Assembly (NCBI RefSeq): GCF_022682495.2
Contig: NC_071388.1
Location: 16,045,171 to 16,109,170 of the forward strand
DNA: 64,000 bases
Direction: 5' to 3'
Source: Desmodus rotundus
Taxonomy: Eukaryota; Chordata; Mammalia; Chiroptera; Phyllostomidae
The notes below the pieces were generated by a model. It searched no databases and was not told the DNA's origin. It was given only the letters and a program-made list of their open reading frames with translations. Below, one piece after another: positions 20,891-31,700 of this stretch (the first letter of the stretch is position 1; each line of letters begins with the position of its first letter). The position numbers were made by a program, and so were the translations under genes.

Positions 20891-23800
20891 CATATTTTAA
20901 ATGCAGAATTTTCTACTGCAAAGGAAAACGAGAATAAGAAGAGATTAATTTGAAAACAGAGGGGAAATACGGAGGGGTGAGGGAGACAAATCTGGATGAA
21001 TCTTGCTAATCATAAATGTAAACTCAGAGAAGTAAGTGAGTAACACACATATGTGGGTGGGTCCCACCAAGAGTGATATCAGAAAGCTTTGCTATTTAAG
21101 TGATTATTGCAGAACAGGCCACCCCAGAGGAGGTGTGAATGATAACTCTGGGTTGAAGAACTGAAGGTCCAGCCCCCAAACTGTATCTTGACCTTCTGCA
21201 TCACTTGAAAACAAAGGTAGCAGTTTGATTTTTGGTTCTCAAATCATGGCTAACTAAATTATATTTTTCTAAATCAAGGTTATAAAACACCATAAATTTT
21301 AAAATGTGTTATGCAATAAACAGACCAATACGCAAACAAACAAGCAAACAGAACTATAATGATATGATTAGGCAAATGCTACAATTCTGGACTCTTAATC
21401 CTGAAAAAAATAGTAAGTGGAATAACTTAAATAATAAAGTGCTATTTCTGTTTTTTTTTTTTTGTCTCTATCTTATCAGGATAAAGGTGGATGGGAAGAT
21501 TAAAAAATTCATGTGTTTCTTTGAACATCTTTGCACTTTAAAACATTAAGGATGTTTAATTGTGAACATTTGCAAATTTACAGGGGAAGAGACTACCTCA
21601 TCATCTATTATGAAACACAGCTTCCTTACTGTAAATTCAAATACCTCTAAAGGCTTAAGTTTAGGGAAACCATGTGTGCCTCAAGATTCTAACTCATATA
21701 TATGTATATATATTTTGTAAAAGTTTAAACAATCAGGGTTTTTAAAATTATTTATTTATTTTTTTCAGTTTTTTAAAAAAATTCTCTAAAAGAATTTTTA
21801 AAAAGTCCCATAGATTGTAAAAAAGGCAAACATCCAGAATTGGATGTAAGTCCAACTTTGAGATTGCAGAGATTCATTGAAACCGAGGAAATTAGACCTG
21901 TACCAGGAGAAACAATTGTTATTTTTCAATGTTTCATTTTATTAGAGTGGGTCAAGATTTCCTACCCTGGGTTAAATGAAATTTAGAACAAATAAAAAAA
22001 TTGATCTGGGTTAAAAATATTAGAATTAGTGAATTAAGGCCAGCACATAAATCTTAATAATTTTTAAAGGTTTAACAGTGTTAATGTCCATGATTCAGGA
22101 AATGGAAATACTTTTTCTTGCAGATATGTGGGCTGACAAAGTTTCTTTTTCATGAGAATAAATAACAAATGAATTTTCTCTTTGTAGTTTTATCTGAAGC
22201 AATAAAGTAAAACCTCTGTTTTCTTGTCTTTCATTATGATGTCTGTTATATACAACTGCTATTATTTATATTGTGCACATATAGAAGAATAGCGTAGTAA
22301 GAAACAAAGGAAAACACAGGAGAAAGTAATAATAAATCTTTACTGGTATTAGCTTAGTGACCTTCATTTTAAAAATCAGTGTTTTTGGTCTCACAAAATA
22401 TATTTGGTGTAGCCAGTAATATACTATGGATTTTAATTACCATTTTGACTAGTATCTAATGCTTTTATTTTAGAGTAAAAACTTGAAGCAATTACTGCAG
22501 AGAGGAAATAAATTGATGAATTACGATAATTTATTAAGGTTGAGAGAAACGGAAACTTCTCATATAAAAGTGCTGTCAAATTTTCATCATCTTCATAGTC
22601 TTTGTGGTCTGTCCAAATGTAATATAATAAATGAATAAATGTCATGTGAAAGCAAATTAAATTATCTTTCACAGACAACGAACTCTACAATTGTTTTGTT
22701 GTAAGATATTGTTTATAATTTTGCCATGGGAAGCTATTTTTTATTTGTAATATGCTTTTTAAAATTGTGTTAATTAACTAATTTTTAATGACAGTTACAG
22801 ATATTTATTATACTCTCACTTTACTAAAGATTCAAAGTGCACACAAATTATATTTCAAAAGAAAACTTTTAAAAGCAATATTACATAATCTGCAAGTTTC
22901 AGGCAATGTTTTATAGATTCACAATAAGAAAAAGAGAAATAATTGGCACAGTCAGGGACCAGAGTTGTGAGATAAAATTAGTACTTGACACAAATTCAGA
23001 TATATTCAAGTTTTAAGCTAATATATAGCACTTAGAATATTGAGTCATTTTTTCTTGTTAGAAAAGTTTGAAATCTTAATGTGGCTTATTTTGTGAGATC
23101 CTAAAACTATTAGTAAATAGTTCTTGGTCTCCAACCATATTTTTATTTTAAAAGAAATAGTTTAAATTAAAAAAAATAAGACAAGTAAAACTTTAAAATA
23201 CAAGAAGCCAGTTTTTTAATTTTAAATTATGGAAAAACAAACATCTACCACAACAAAAAACTTTTCAGGGTGAGTATCCACTTTACTACTCTTCTGTATT
23301 AGACAATTTTAGAATTTTCATTATGGAAGAGTTTAGGACAATCAATCACTAAAGTAATTTAAAGGCAATAATTATATTGCTGATCAATAAGACACATGCC
23401 CTTAGGAATTTACACTATTTGGTTGAAATAGGCACTGCACATGAATTAATTATTTTTAGAGGAATCAGAAAATGATTACTGTTGAAGACACTGTTTCCTG
23501 AGTCAGGACAAAGTTTCACTGAACAAGCAGTATTCAATCCTGGATGGCTGTGGAGAGGATGACTTGAATAAGGAAAAGTAAGAAACTATTTTGCAGGAGC
23601 TCAGAATTTGCTAAGAATAAGAATAAACTAGGATTTTTCAGTATTTATTACTTATTTTACTGGATTTTCTTTGCTTAGATGATTTAAAACTTCCAGGAGC
23701 TAATTGGGCCTTAGCCACCTTCATGTAACCGAATCACGGGAATACATTCCACCCAGTTTGCAAGCCTGGCTCGCATCCCAAGGGATGGGACCCTACAAGC

Positions 23801-24359
23801 CCTGTACACTGGAAGTGGCCATTGTGAGAGCCAATTTACATTCTGTCTAACACACGTGTGTTCACTGTGAACACTCACCAAGCTGTATGTTTTATGATGT
23901 ATGCACACCTCAGCCTGTTAAGTTTTACCTAAAATACATAAATAAATAAATAACATAACAGAAAAAAATAAACTAGTCAAGCAAGACAAATGAGAGAGGG
24001 AAAAAATACAGAAGATACCATAGGATAGCTGTTAAATAGACAAGTATGCCTCACTTTCCAAAAGTCTGTTGTAGGTCACTTTGCTTTTAGGAGAAACCTA
24101 CCTTAGTATGGTAAAGACTTTTGTTATAAAAGTGAAACTCCTCTCTGGATTTCTTTCAGTTTGCAAAAACAGGCACCAAAAGCATAAAAGCTTGTGGTGT
24201 AATGTGAACTCTGGGGAAAGAGGGTATTTTTGCTTTTCACCATTTCAGTTTAGGAAAGGTTTCATAGGACCCTCTACTTCCAGGTAGCTGGACACGTGGG
24301 TAGATTCATAAGAGACGCTAATAGATACTCTGAGGGGGGGCACAAAGAACAAGGAATTT
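20891..24359. other. Long AT-rich stretch without recognised elements
   Basis: About 3.5 kb. A GC-richer segment at 23700-23900 has a weak minus ORF (65 codons), and 23870-23960 ends in AAATAAATAAATAA, which could be the tail of an old retroelement. No gene, RNA or confident repeat is seen. Confidence 0.45.
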
Positions 24360-24860
24360 GTTTATAAAAAATTTTGTGTATTTATTCTTACATGTTTAAA
24401 CTTTAGTCACCTTCGAAGTACTCTCCATTTGGTGCAATGCACCTATCAAGACATTTTTTCCACAGCTCAAAACAGTTTTTGAATTCGTCAATTCTGATAC
24501 TTTTTAGTGCCTCTGCTGATTTTTGTTTCACCTCTTCACATTGGCTAAACGTTTCTCTTTGAGGACTTTTTTCATCTGGGAAAACAAAGGCACTTGGGGA
24601 GAGATCAGGTGACTAGAGAGGGTGGGGCATGGGACTTGCGCAGTGTTTGGTCAAAACCTGCTGAACAATCCACACAATGTGAGCATGTGGCTCATAACTC
24701 ACCCATTAAGAATGGGCACACACATTGAGCTCATTAAGATGAATGCATCCTCTCACAGCAAGGTCAGGGGAACACTGGTACAGATGGTTCCCTAGAGCAC
24801 TCACCCATGGGGGAGGCCCTCCAGGAGACACTTCTGGGTTTTTCTGATCCTCCCTTGTAG
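24360..24860 (-). pseudogene. Mariner transposase, C-terminal remnant
   Basis: The minus strand encodes the end of a mariner-family transposase, the enzyme that cuts and pastes the element at TA sites. In one frame it reads LSPSAFVFPDEKSPQRETFS and later WKKCLDRCIAPNGEYFEGD before a stop near 24405. The GEYFEGD ending is typical of the family. Farther upstream (about 24620-24720), after frameshifts, the pattern of the SPDLAP..F region and the preceding catalytic-domain end is still traceable but broken. The N-terminal DNA-binding part is not recognised here. About 60-100 of the usual roughly 340 residues remain legible, so it is dead. Confidence 0.7.
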
Positions 24861-26299
24861 AGTGTAGAGAACATGAGGAAAGATTATTAGGAAAGAGGCA
24901 GTTCTAGAGTGACAAAATAGTGAGGATGTATCTATTACAGTGAAATGCATGTTGTTTGCTTTCCTTTAAATTGAGAGCAGTGCCAGAGTTTGAGGAGTGA
25001 AAAGAAGTTTGCGGTTTCATCACACATGTGCTTAAATGAGCTGTGCGTACTTAGAGGAAATACTGACCACCAAGTGTTCTCACAGAAACCAAGAGTAAGG
25101 AGATTCAGAGGGCAAACTGAGACAAATCAGTTCTTCAGAGAAGCCAGTTAAACTATGGTTTTAAAAAAAAAGTTTGTTTGTCAAATAACTCGGTTTGGTA
25201 AAGTGGTGAAAAAATTAACTAATTTAAGGTAATTCTATAGATAATATTTAAAAATGCAGAAATTAAGATTCAGACAATTAGTAGTTCATAATTCTACCAT
25301 CTTGAAATGCAGAAGTTAAAAATATAGAAAAAATACCATCCAACAACCGAAAGGTATTACTTTAAACTATGATATATTTGTGGAATAGAATATTATATAA
25401 TATATAAATTTTAGAGAGTTTATTTTGCAATCATGTAATAATTGCCATGGAAACAGATAGTGAATAAAGTCCCCAAATTTAAGAATTTATTCACAAAGAA
25501 AGATAAATGCAAAGAACATAAGAAAATATATTTTGTATTTTTATTCCTTTTAAAATTATTTCTAAAATAATAAGGCAGAAGTAAACAACTGTAAGAAACA
25601 CAAAACTGCAGACATCAGAGGATAGATTATGGAGCCCCAAGGAATAAGAGGAGAGTTAGAAGAACATAATTCCAAGAACAGACTAAACAAACATTAGCAA
25701 TAGCTGGTGAGGACATTCCTCTGGGCTTCAAAAAGGAATAAGGGAGGTGACGAGCTGCCAACTCCATCATTTAGTGGCTAAATAAAAATGTCTATGTAAC
25801 ATTTAGAAATAGAGTGGTATAGAGTAGGGAATATTTCTCAGATTGGTATGTATTTTTAAACTTGAAATTACTCTCTTCACAAATATCTGGTCTCCTCCCC
25901 TCAACTGCCCTGACAAATGAGAAAAATTAAGCAGTCTTTTGGGCACCTCCTGTTTTCAGATGATATTCTTCAAATTAAATTAATGTAAAACAAAAACTAA
26001 AATGAGGCTTTATGCCTTTTTCTTCATTATATGTTGCCTGCTTTTTTAACAATTTGGATCATATTCCTATTTCTTGAAAGTGATCTTGTTTTTAATATTT
26101 TAACAGAAGACTGGGTCACTCCAATATTCTGTTTTGATGTCTCTTGCTCATGTTAGGGTCACATTCTCGCACATTCTGCCCTAAGGAGGAATCCACTGTC
26201 TCCAAAGGGATTTTTCACAATGTTTCAGAGGAGGGCTTAAGAACTTCTTTGAAGAATGATACAGTTACGGATTATCTTTAACTTTCCTTGAGCTTCATT
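24861..26299. other. No confident element; possible old L1 scrap
   Basis: Text at about 25330-25470 (CCATCCAACAACCGAAAGG.., GGAATAGAATATTATATAAT) resembles the NNATGGAATATTATGCAG region of ancient plus-strand L1s but is too diverged to call. Nothing else is seen. Confidence 0.35.
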
Positions 26300-27760
26300 T
26301 TATTCCCTTTCTTCTTGATACAAAGTACTAAAGGTGAACAGAATCTGCATATGAAAACAATGTCAGATGCTCAATTTTTTTAATTAGTAGTGGTATTATA
26401 GATTGAGCTGTGAGTGTGGAACTGAGTATATGGATAAAAGTGATTAATTATCAGATAATCAAAGAGTATATTGAAGGCTACATTGGCTTATATCTTCCTA
26501 GGGAATTGTTGTAGCTTTGAATATTTTGCATGCATGAGCATTAAATATAAGGAGCTTCTATCAAGTGATTATCATTTAATAGGCATCAGTAAATAGAATT
26601 CCTAACAGAGACCCATCAGAAAATAGTGCTGAAACTAAAATAGCCTATGGTAGTGTAATCATCAATATTTTATTAATTTTCTAAAAAATAATGATATTAA
26701 TTGAGTTAATTATTTATGTAGGAAGAAACATTTAAAAGAGGAAAGGACATTTTCTTTATCCTTCATTTTAGAGTGAAAATCAACCATGGAAAAATAGAAC
26801 TGACCAAAAAATTATTCTCCTTATCTCAAACGGAATGATTGATTAAGGACTTGAATGAGTTATAAAATTTTTTATCTCTAGTTCACTAGGCCAAACACCA
26901 TCAAGATTAATTGTGACTAAAAGTTGATGCAATTAGATGGATATTAAGTAACACATGAGAATTTGCAAGTGGTCTGAATTCAAGTGGAAGGCCAAGTACC
27001 ATATATCAAACCCGTGTTCATGACAGTTATTAATTGAATGAATCAGCCTTTAATCAATAGTCCTTTGGAGTGAATTGTCTGCTTCTAATAAGGTAAATCC
27101 CACAAGAAATTATGCACCTGCCCATATTATTGCCTGAATAAACATATCATTCTGTGGTTTGCCTTCATTTAAAATGTATTTTAAGGGTGTTTTTTATTAA
27201 AAATGAACTAATCCAATAAAATGGAGCCAATGTATTATAAAAGGTAAAAGATGAATGTTTCCATTAATTTTTTTCACACATGGTAGGATTAGAAGTTACA
27301 CTGGTGGGAAGTTTGTCCCCATTTATTCTTCAGCCAAAAGTAGCAGGGCAAGCTAAGCATCTTGACATATCCATTTAACCTCCGCTTTGTATCAAAAAGC
27401 TGAACATTTATCAACCTCCACAGCCTTGGCTGTTTGAATTGCTTAGAGAGAGCATCTGTATTCAAACATATGCTGTGGATAACTACTAAGATATTCTAGC
27501 CAGTTTGGTTTAGCAGCTGTTCTGTAAAACTGAGATGAGTAATTTAATAAGCAACTCTCCTTGCCTCTGATACTCTTTTCCCAGTGTATGCCAAGCTCAG
27601 CCAGAAAGGCAGCCTAAAAAGGGTTCACTGCTTGTGAGACATAAAGACAGGATGATGATTTATGCAGAGGACCATCTTCCAGGCACTGACAAGTGCTCAC
27701 TGTCCCACACAAGTCATCACTGCCGCTCTAAAGAGAACAGATGGCTTTGCACACATCACT
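26300..27760. other. Repeat-poor stretch, candidate conserved non-coding DNA
   Basis: No transposon landmark was found over about 1.4 kb, unusual for this window. Several TAAT-type and related words typical of homeodomain binding sites occur, such as TTATTAATTGAATGAATC (27028-27045), TTTAATCAATAG (about 27050) and CCAATAAAATGG (about 27214). This is suggestive only. Conservation cannot be judged without an alignment. Confidence 0.3.
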
Positions 27761-28165
27761 AACAAAGAAGGAATTCTGCACAGATAGCATGAAACTTCGC
27801 TACTTTTCTGAACACATCTTGTTATAACCAAGTAATCAAAAGAACTTGCCAAAATGGAACTTGCCAAATACAACGAGTATGAATCTTGGTCTTGCTCCTA
27901 GAAAAACATAGCATAGGTTAAAAATATTTTAAGAAATGGATGAGGGCAAACTACTACACTTTTGATTTCCTGTATTAAATCAAACGTATATTTTCACAGT
28001 ATGAAACCAAAGCAAATGCTTTTTATGTCTTTGTAAGAATGTGACTTTGAGCTATCAACACAAGACAAAATTCTAGATTGAGTTACATGATACCCAATTT
28101 TTGTTCATTCATGGAGTGCTTAAATTGCTCAGAAGTTAGTTAAAACAGAATTCTACTTGTAGATT
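27761..28165. other. No feature recognised
   Basis: AT-rich sequence between the repeat-poor stretch and a VES SINE. Confidence 0.4.
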
Positions 28166-28432
28166 TTGGAAAATATTTGTTTCTTTTTCTGAAAGAGGAA
28201 TTTTATTTTAATTTTTAAAGATTTTATGCATTGATTTTTAGAGAGAAGAGAAGAGAAGGAGAAAGTGGGGGAGAAACATCAATGTGTGGTTGCTTCTTGC
28301 ACAACCCCTACTGGGGACCTGGCATGCAACCCAGGCATGTGCCCTAGACTGGGAATCCAACCAGTGACCCTTTGGTTCGCAAGCCCACAGGCAATCCACT
28401 GAGCTGCACCAGTCAAGAGTTGGAAAATATTT
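28166..28432 (-). mobile_element. VES SINE with perfect 13-bp TSD
   Basis: The SINE body is 28179-28419. Reverse-complemented, its head carries ACTGGTTGGATTCCCAGTC, then GGGCACATGCCTGGGTTGC, CCCAGTAGGGGTTGTGC, TGTTTCTCCCCCACTTTCTC and a tail of AAAATCTTTAAA. The TSD TTGGAAAATATTT occurs at 28166-28178 and 28420-28432. The A-rich tail side (28179-28210) contains an odd CTGAAAGAGG interruption. Confidence 0.85.
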
Positions 28433-29460
28433 TAAAAAGAGAAAACAGTAGACAAGATCTGGATTAGTAATATTTTTGACATTTTATGTAAAGATTTCAT
28501 GTAGTTATTATTCAGGGAGTGTATTCCCCAACAATGCTCAACAGACTGTGCTTCTGTTATGAAGTGCCAATCAATTCTCATTATATTATTACCTTTCAGC
28601 ATATTCAGTATATTGGGCTTAAAAATATACCCCCAAATTTCTAAATACACATGTGAATTTACTCAGATAGCAGTTTTGTTCACAATTGCACCCTAGCAAA
28701 GCGAGTACAGGTGACTACAATTGCGAACAACTTGGCAAAGCATCATAGATCACCCGTGGGGGAGGAAACCAAAAAAACTGCAATAGAAAATTTTGAAGTT
28801 TCTCTAGTATTAAAAAGAATATTGGGCATATTAGCTATGAATAAATATGTGGCATTTTGCTGAGTTTGCAATAATAGTTTACACATCTTCTGGTCCCTGG
28901 CTACTCAACAGATAGTACATGCGACAGCAGCATTGGTAGTGTTAAACAAAGAAGAGGTTTAGGCTTCAATAAAGAATAAAAACATTCATTTAAGCAAAAA
29001 GGATTGCAAACCTGGATGCACGGATTCAGGTAAGAACACAAATTGTGCTCTGAAGAGAATAAAGGAAGTCAGGGTTTGTAAAGACAAAAACCACAAGTGC
29101 AGTTTCCTTTAGGGTCCTCCATGCAAATGAAGGATTGCTGGCTTAGATAACAGAGAATTGGCTAGTTTAAATATGCAAATGAGGGAGGTGCAAACTACAA
29201 GGAGGTAATGTCTATATATGTCCATGGAACCTTTGTCGTCCCAGGATGTTTATGGTCAGCCTTGACTGAATTTACCAACAGGTTAGCCATTAAACACACT
29301 TCTGAGAACTGAAAAAACGAGGCTTATGTGCATGGGCCCCACTTCCTCAGCAACCGCTCTACTCCAAATTGTAAGTGACTTTCTCAGCAATGCCAATTCT
29401 ATTTTATTTTCTCCATTATCAGCATCCTTTAGGAGCTTTGTAGAACATACATTTAGGACC
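28433..29460. other. Unassigned stretch with a 13-bp inverted repeat and two octamer words
   Basis: An inverted repeat lies at 28676-28688 and 28718-28730. Two ATGCAAAT octamers lie at 29121 and 29173. The 29000-29330 segment has a slightly LTR-like composition but no defining ends. No gene is seen. Confidence 0.4.
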
Positions 29461-29705
29461 CAAAGAATGCCTATTAAATCGGAATCTGCATTGTAGTAAA
29501 ATATCCCAGTGATCTATGTGCACTTTAAAATTTGGGAAGCCCTGCTCTAGCCCCATCGTTTTCAACCCTGACTCCGTATTAGAAGAATCTGATAGGTTTT
29601 GAAAACTTAGCCCTGCCCGGGCAGCATGCCCAGGTCAATGGTATCAGTCTGTGAACTAAGTGTGAACAATTCAGAGCAGACGTGTACTCCTTTTGAGAAC
29701 ACTTT
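29461..29705 (+). mobile_element. MER5A-like hAT-Charlie fragments, two in tandem
   Basis: 29461-29553 reads like the right end of MER5A (GGAATCTGCATTGTAG.., CACTTTAAAATTTGGGAAGC, CCTGCTCTA). 29554-29705 reads like its left end and body (TCGTTTTCAACCCTGACTCC, GTATTAGAAGAATCTGATAG, GCATGCCCAGGTCAATGGTA). MER5A is an old non-autonomous hAT element of placental mammals. Both are diverged. Confidence 0.55.
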
Positions 29706-30069
29706 CTAGTATATACCTCTAGGTGTACATGGGTCCATAGGCAGGCATGGTAAAAAATAGTAATTAGTGAGCAATACCAATAACATATCTAATGATAACA
29801 TTTAGAAAAACAAACAGCTTTGTAGCAAATATGAGGCACTGTCTGATTTGGGTCATGATCCCTTTTTATTGTAAAAAGCTTTCTGAAAAGCTTTCTATTC
29901 TTTGCATTCTTAACAATATAAAGAAACACATTTCAGATTTGTCAGATACAAATTGATCTGTGTGCCATTGTTTCTCAAATCCATGTCTTTATTGATGTAT
30001 GAAAACATGTTTTTCCTCTCTTTTTGCCATTGCTCAGCTGTTAGGTCAATATAGAGTAAAACGCACAGA
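29706..30069. other. No feature recognised
   Basis: AT-rich sequence. AAGCTTTCTGAAAAGCTTTC at 29877-29896 resembles the unit of the tandem duplication just downstream. Confidence 0.4.
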
Positions 30070-30129
30070 AGCTTTCTTCAGAAAGCTTCAGAATAAGTAA
30101 GCTTTTTTCAGAAAGCTTCAGAATAAGTA
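30070..30129 (+). repeat. 30-bp tandem duplication
   Basis: Two adjacent 30-bp copies (30070-30099 and 30100-30129) differ at one base (C to T). Each contains the near-palindrome AGCTTTCTTCAGAAAGCTT. The near identity indicates a recent local duplication. Confidence 0.9.
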
Positions 30130-30224
30130 AGCCAGCCAAAAAAACAAAACAGAATAAAGTAAGTCAAAATCTCATAAATAGCAACAGAACCATAGAGGAG
30201 TCCTGAAATGTATATGAAAAAATC

Positions 30225-30464
30225 TGAAATGACTTGATTTTTTAAAAAGATTTTATTTATTTACTTTTAGAGAGGGGAGGGGAGGAAGAAAGAGTGGGAG
30301 AGAAACATCAGTGTGTGGTTGCCTCTCACATGCCCTGCTGGGGACGTGGCCTGCAACCCAGGCATGTGCCCTAGACTGGGAATCAAACCAGCGATCCTTT
30401 GGTTCACAGGTGGGCACTCAATCCACTGAGCCACACCAGCCAGGGCTGAGATGACTTGAATTTT
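30225..30464 (-). mobile_element. VES SINE with TSD
   Basis: The SINE body is about 30241-30446, antisense, starting with an A-rich tail (TTTTTTAAAAAGATTTTATT) and ending at the tRNA-like head (CCACTGAGCCACACCAGCCA). The TSD is TGAAATGACTTGATTT at 30225-30240 and TGAGATGACTTGAATTTT at 30447-30464. A 74-codon minus ORF here is the SINE's own read-through peptide containing GVAQWIE. Confidence 0.88.
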
Positions 30465-30949
30465 AACTGCAGATACATTATACAGATTCATTGCAATCTG
30501 AACTGGGTTGCTAAATAAACTAAAAATTATATCTGTTATGAAAACAATGCAATAATATTTGAAATCTATAATTGCTCATGCAGAATAGAGTAAATGACAA
30601 ATCAAATTTTTGGCATTGTAGGATATACATGCAAATAATATATTTTAAATTTGTGAATGGTTTCATATGAATATATATATGTACATGTGAATATATATGT
30701 ATGCTTGAATATATATAAAAACAAAAAGCAGGACCAAACTTTTATCTGTACCGGGGAATATAAATGATGTAATCTAAGCAATTATCTTTACAGTAGCTCT
30801 TAATGTTTATATACAGAGCTATAGTTCATTCTTTTCTCACTTTAATCCTTGGTATATACAAGGGATCCAGCCAAGTAATATGAAAAATAGAGTCATCAAT
30901 TGAAGAAGATAACAAGATAGAAGAAACATTGTACATAAGACAATGTATT
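30465..30949. other. AT-rich stretch, nothing recognised
   Basis: A TA/TG-rich patch (ATATATATATGTACATGTG) lies at about 30670-30720. No gene or transposon landmark is seen. Confidence 0.45.
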
Positions 30950-31333
30950 CCTCAGTCCCCTTCACAGTAGGCACCTTAGGACCTCACACAGTTCTCCCAA
31001 TCGCCATCAGTTTTCCTGTTGTCTTTTCCTAAATCTCATCGATGGTCTGAAATATCTTCTTTCAAAAATGATTTTAGTTTTGGGAAAAGCCAGGAGTCAC
31101 AGGGCACCAAATCTGGGCTGTAGTGGGGCTGAGTCACCTGTGTGGTTTGACATTTTGCCAAAACACTCTACGTGAGATGTGATGCATGAGTGGAAGCATT
31201 GTTGTGATTAACCTGTCAATCACCAGTTGCCCATAGCTGTGGCCTTCTGAATCATTTGAATAGTTTCCAAGGAGTAACATTGAAGCCTAACGTAAAATTT
31301 GATGCTGGTTTGTTGTTCTGCTCCTTCAGTCAT
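30950..31333 (-). pseudogene. Mariner transposase with a large internal deletion
   Basis: The minus-strand ATG at 31331-31333 opens a frame with the N-terminal helix-turn-helix start of a mariner transposase (IKFYVRL.., ETIQMIQKATAMGNW). Within about 45 codons this jumps to the C-terminal region, including the SPDLAP-like area and FPKTKIIFERRYF, and ends at the EGD-stop pattern near 30952. The start-to-stop span is about 384 bp instead of about 1 kb, so most of the catalytic domain with its acidic residues is gone. In-frame stops also occur after GNW. The sequence upstream of the ATG (31334 to about 31560) reads like the element's 5' leader. It is dead and could only have moved with help from an intact relative. 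Confidence 0.7.
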
Positions 31334-31700
31334 TTTGAATGCGATGGCCACACAGTACACATGCTCACTCAGCAGCATCTGCCACTCTCACTGACTAGTA
31401 CAGTGAAGTCATCATTGTTCATGCACGCAACTTGCAGTCCACTCTCCTCGGCTGCCAGGTTACATCAACGTTTCACAAACCATTTTTGTTATATGAACAA
31501 TGGCTGGACTTTTTCCAGACAGAACTCCATAGAACCCAAAAATCACTTTCAGCTGATGTCTATGCTAGTCGGAACTCTTCCTAAGAAAAGAAGAAACTGG
31601 TTTTTAAGCATCTCAGTGCTGCTAAGATCTTCCAGGGCTGGGTATATTTTCAATCTTCACAACTTCAAAGCACCTGCTGTCACCTCCTCAATGTGATAAC
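31334..31700 (-). mobile_element. Mariner 5' leader region (probable)
   Basis: The sequence directly upstream of the mariner start codon has a slightly GC-richer, CpG-containing composition (CACACAGTACACATGCTCAC, CTTGCAGTCCACTCTCCTCG). A 146-codon plus-strand ORF at 31256-31696 is antisense to it and not a gene. The outer terminal inverted repeat was not located. Confidence 0.45.

Noticed and set aside
31256..31696. The longest ORF in the window (146 codons, plus strand)
   Set aside because: It lies antisense to the mariner leader and N-terminus at 30950-31700. No family resemblance in its own frame.
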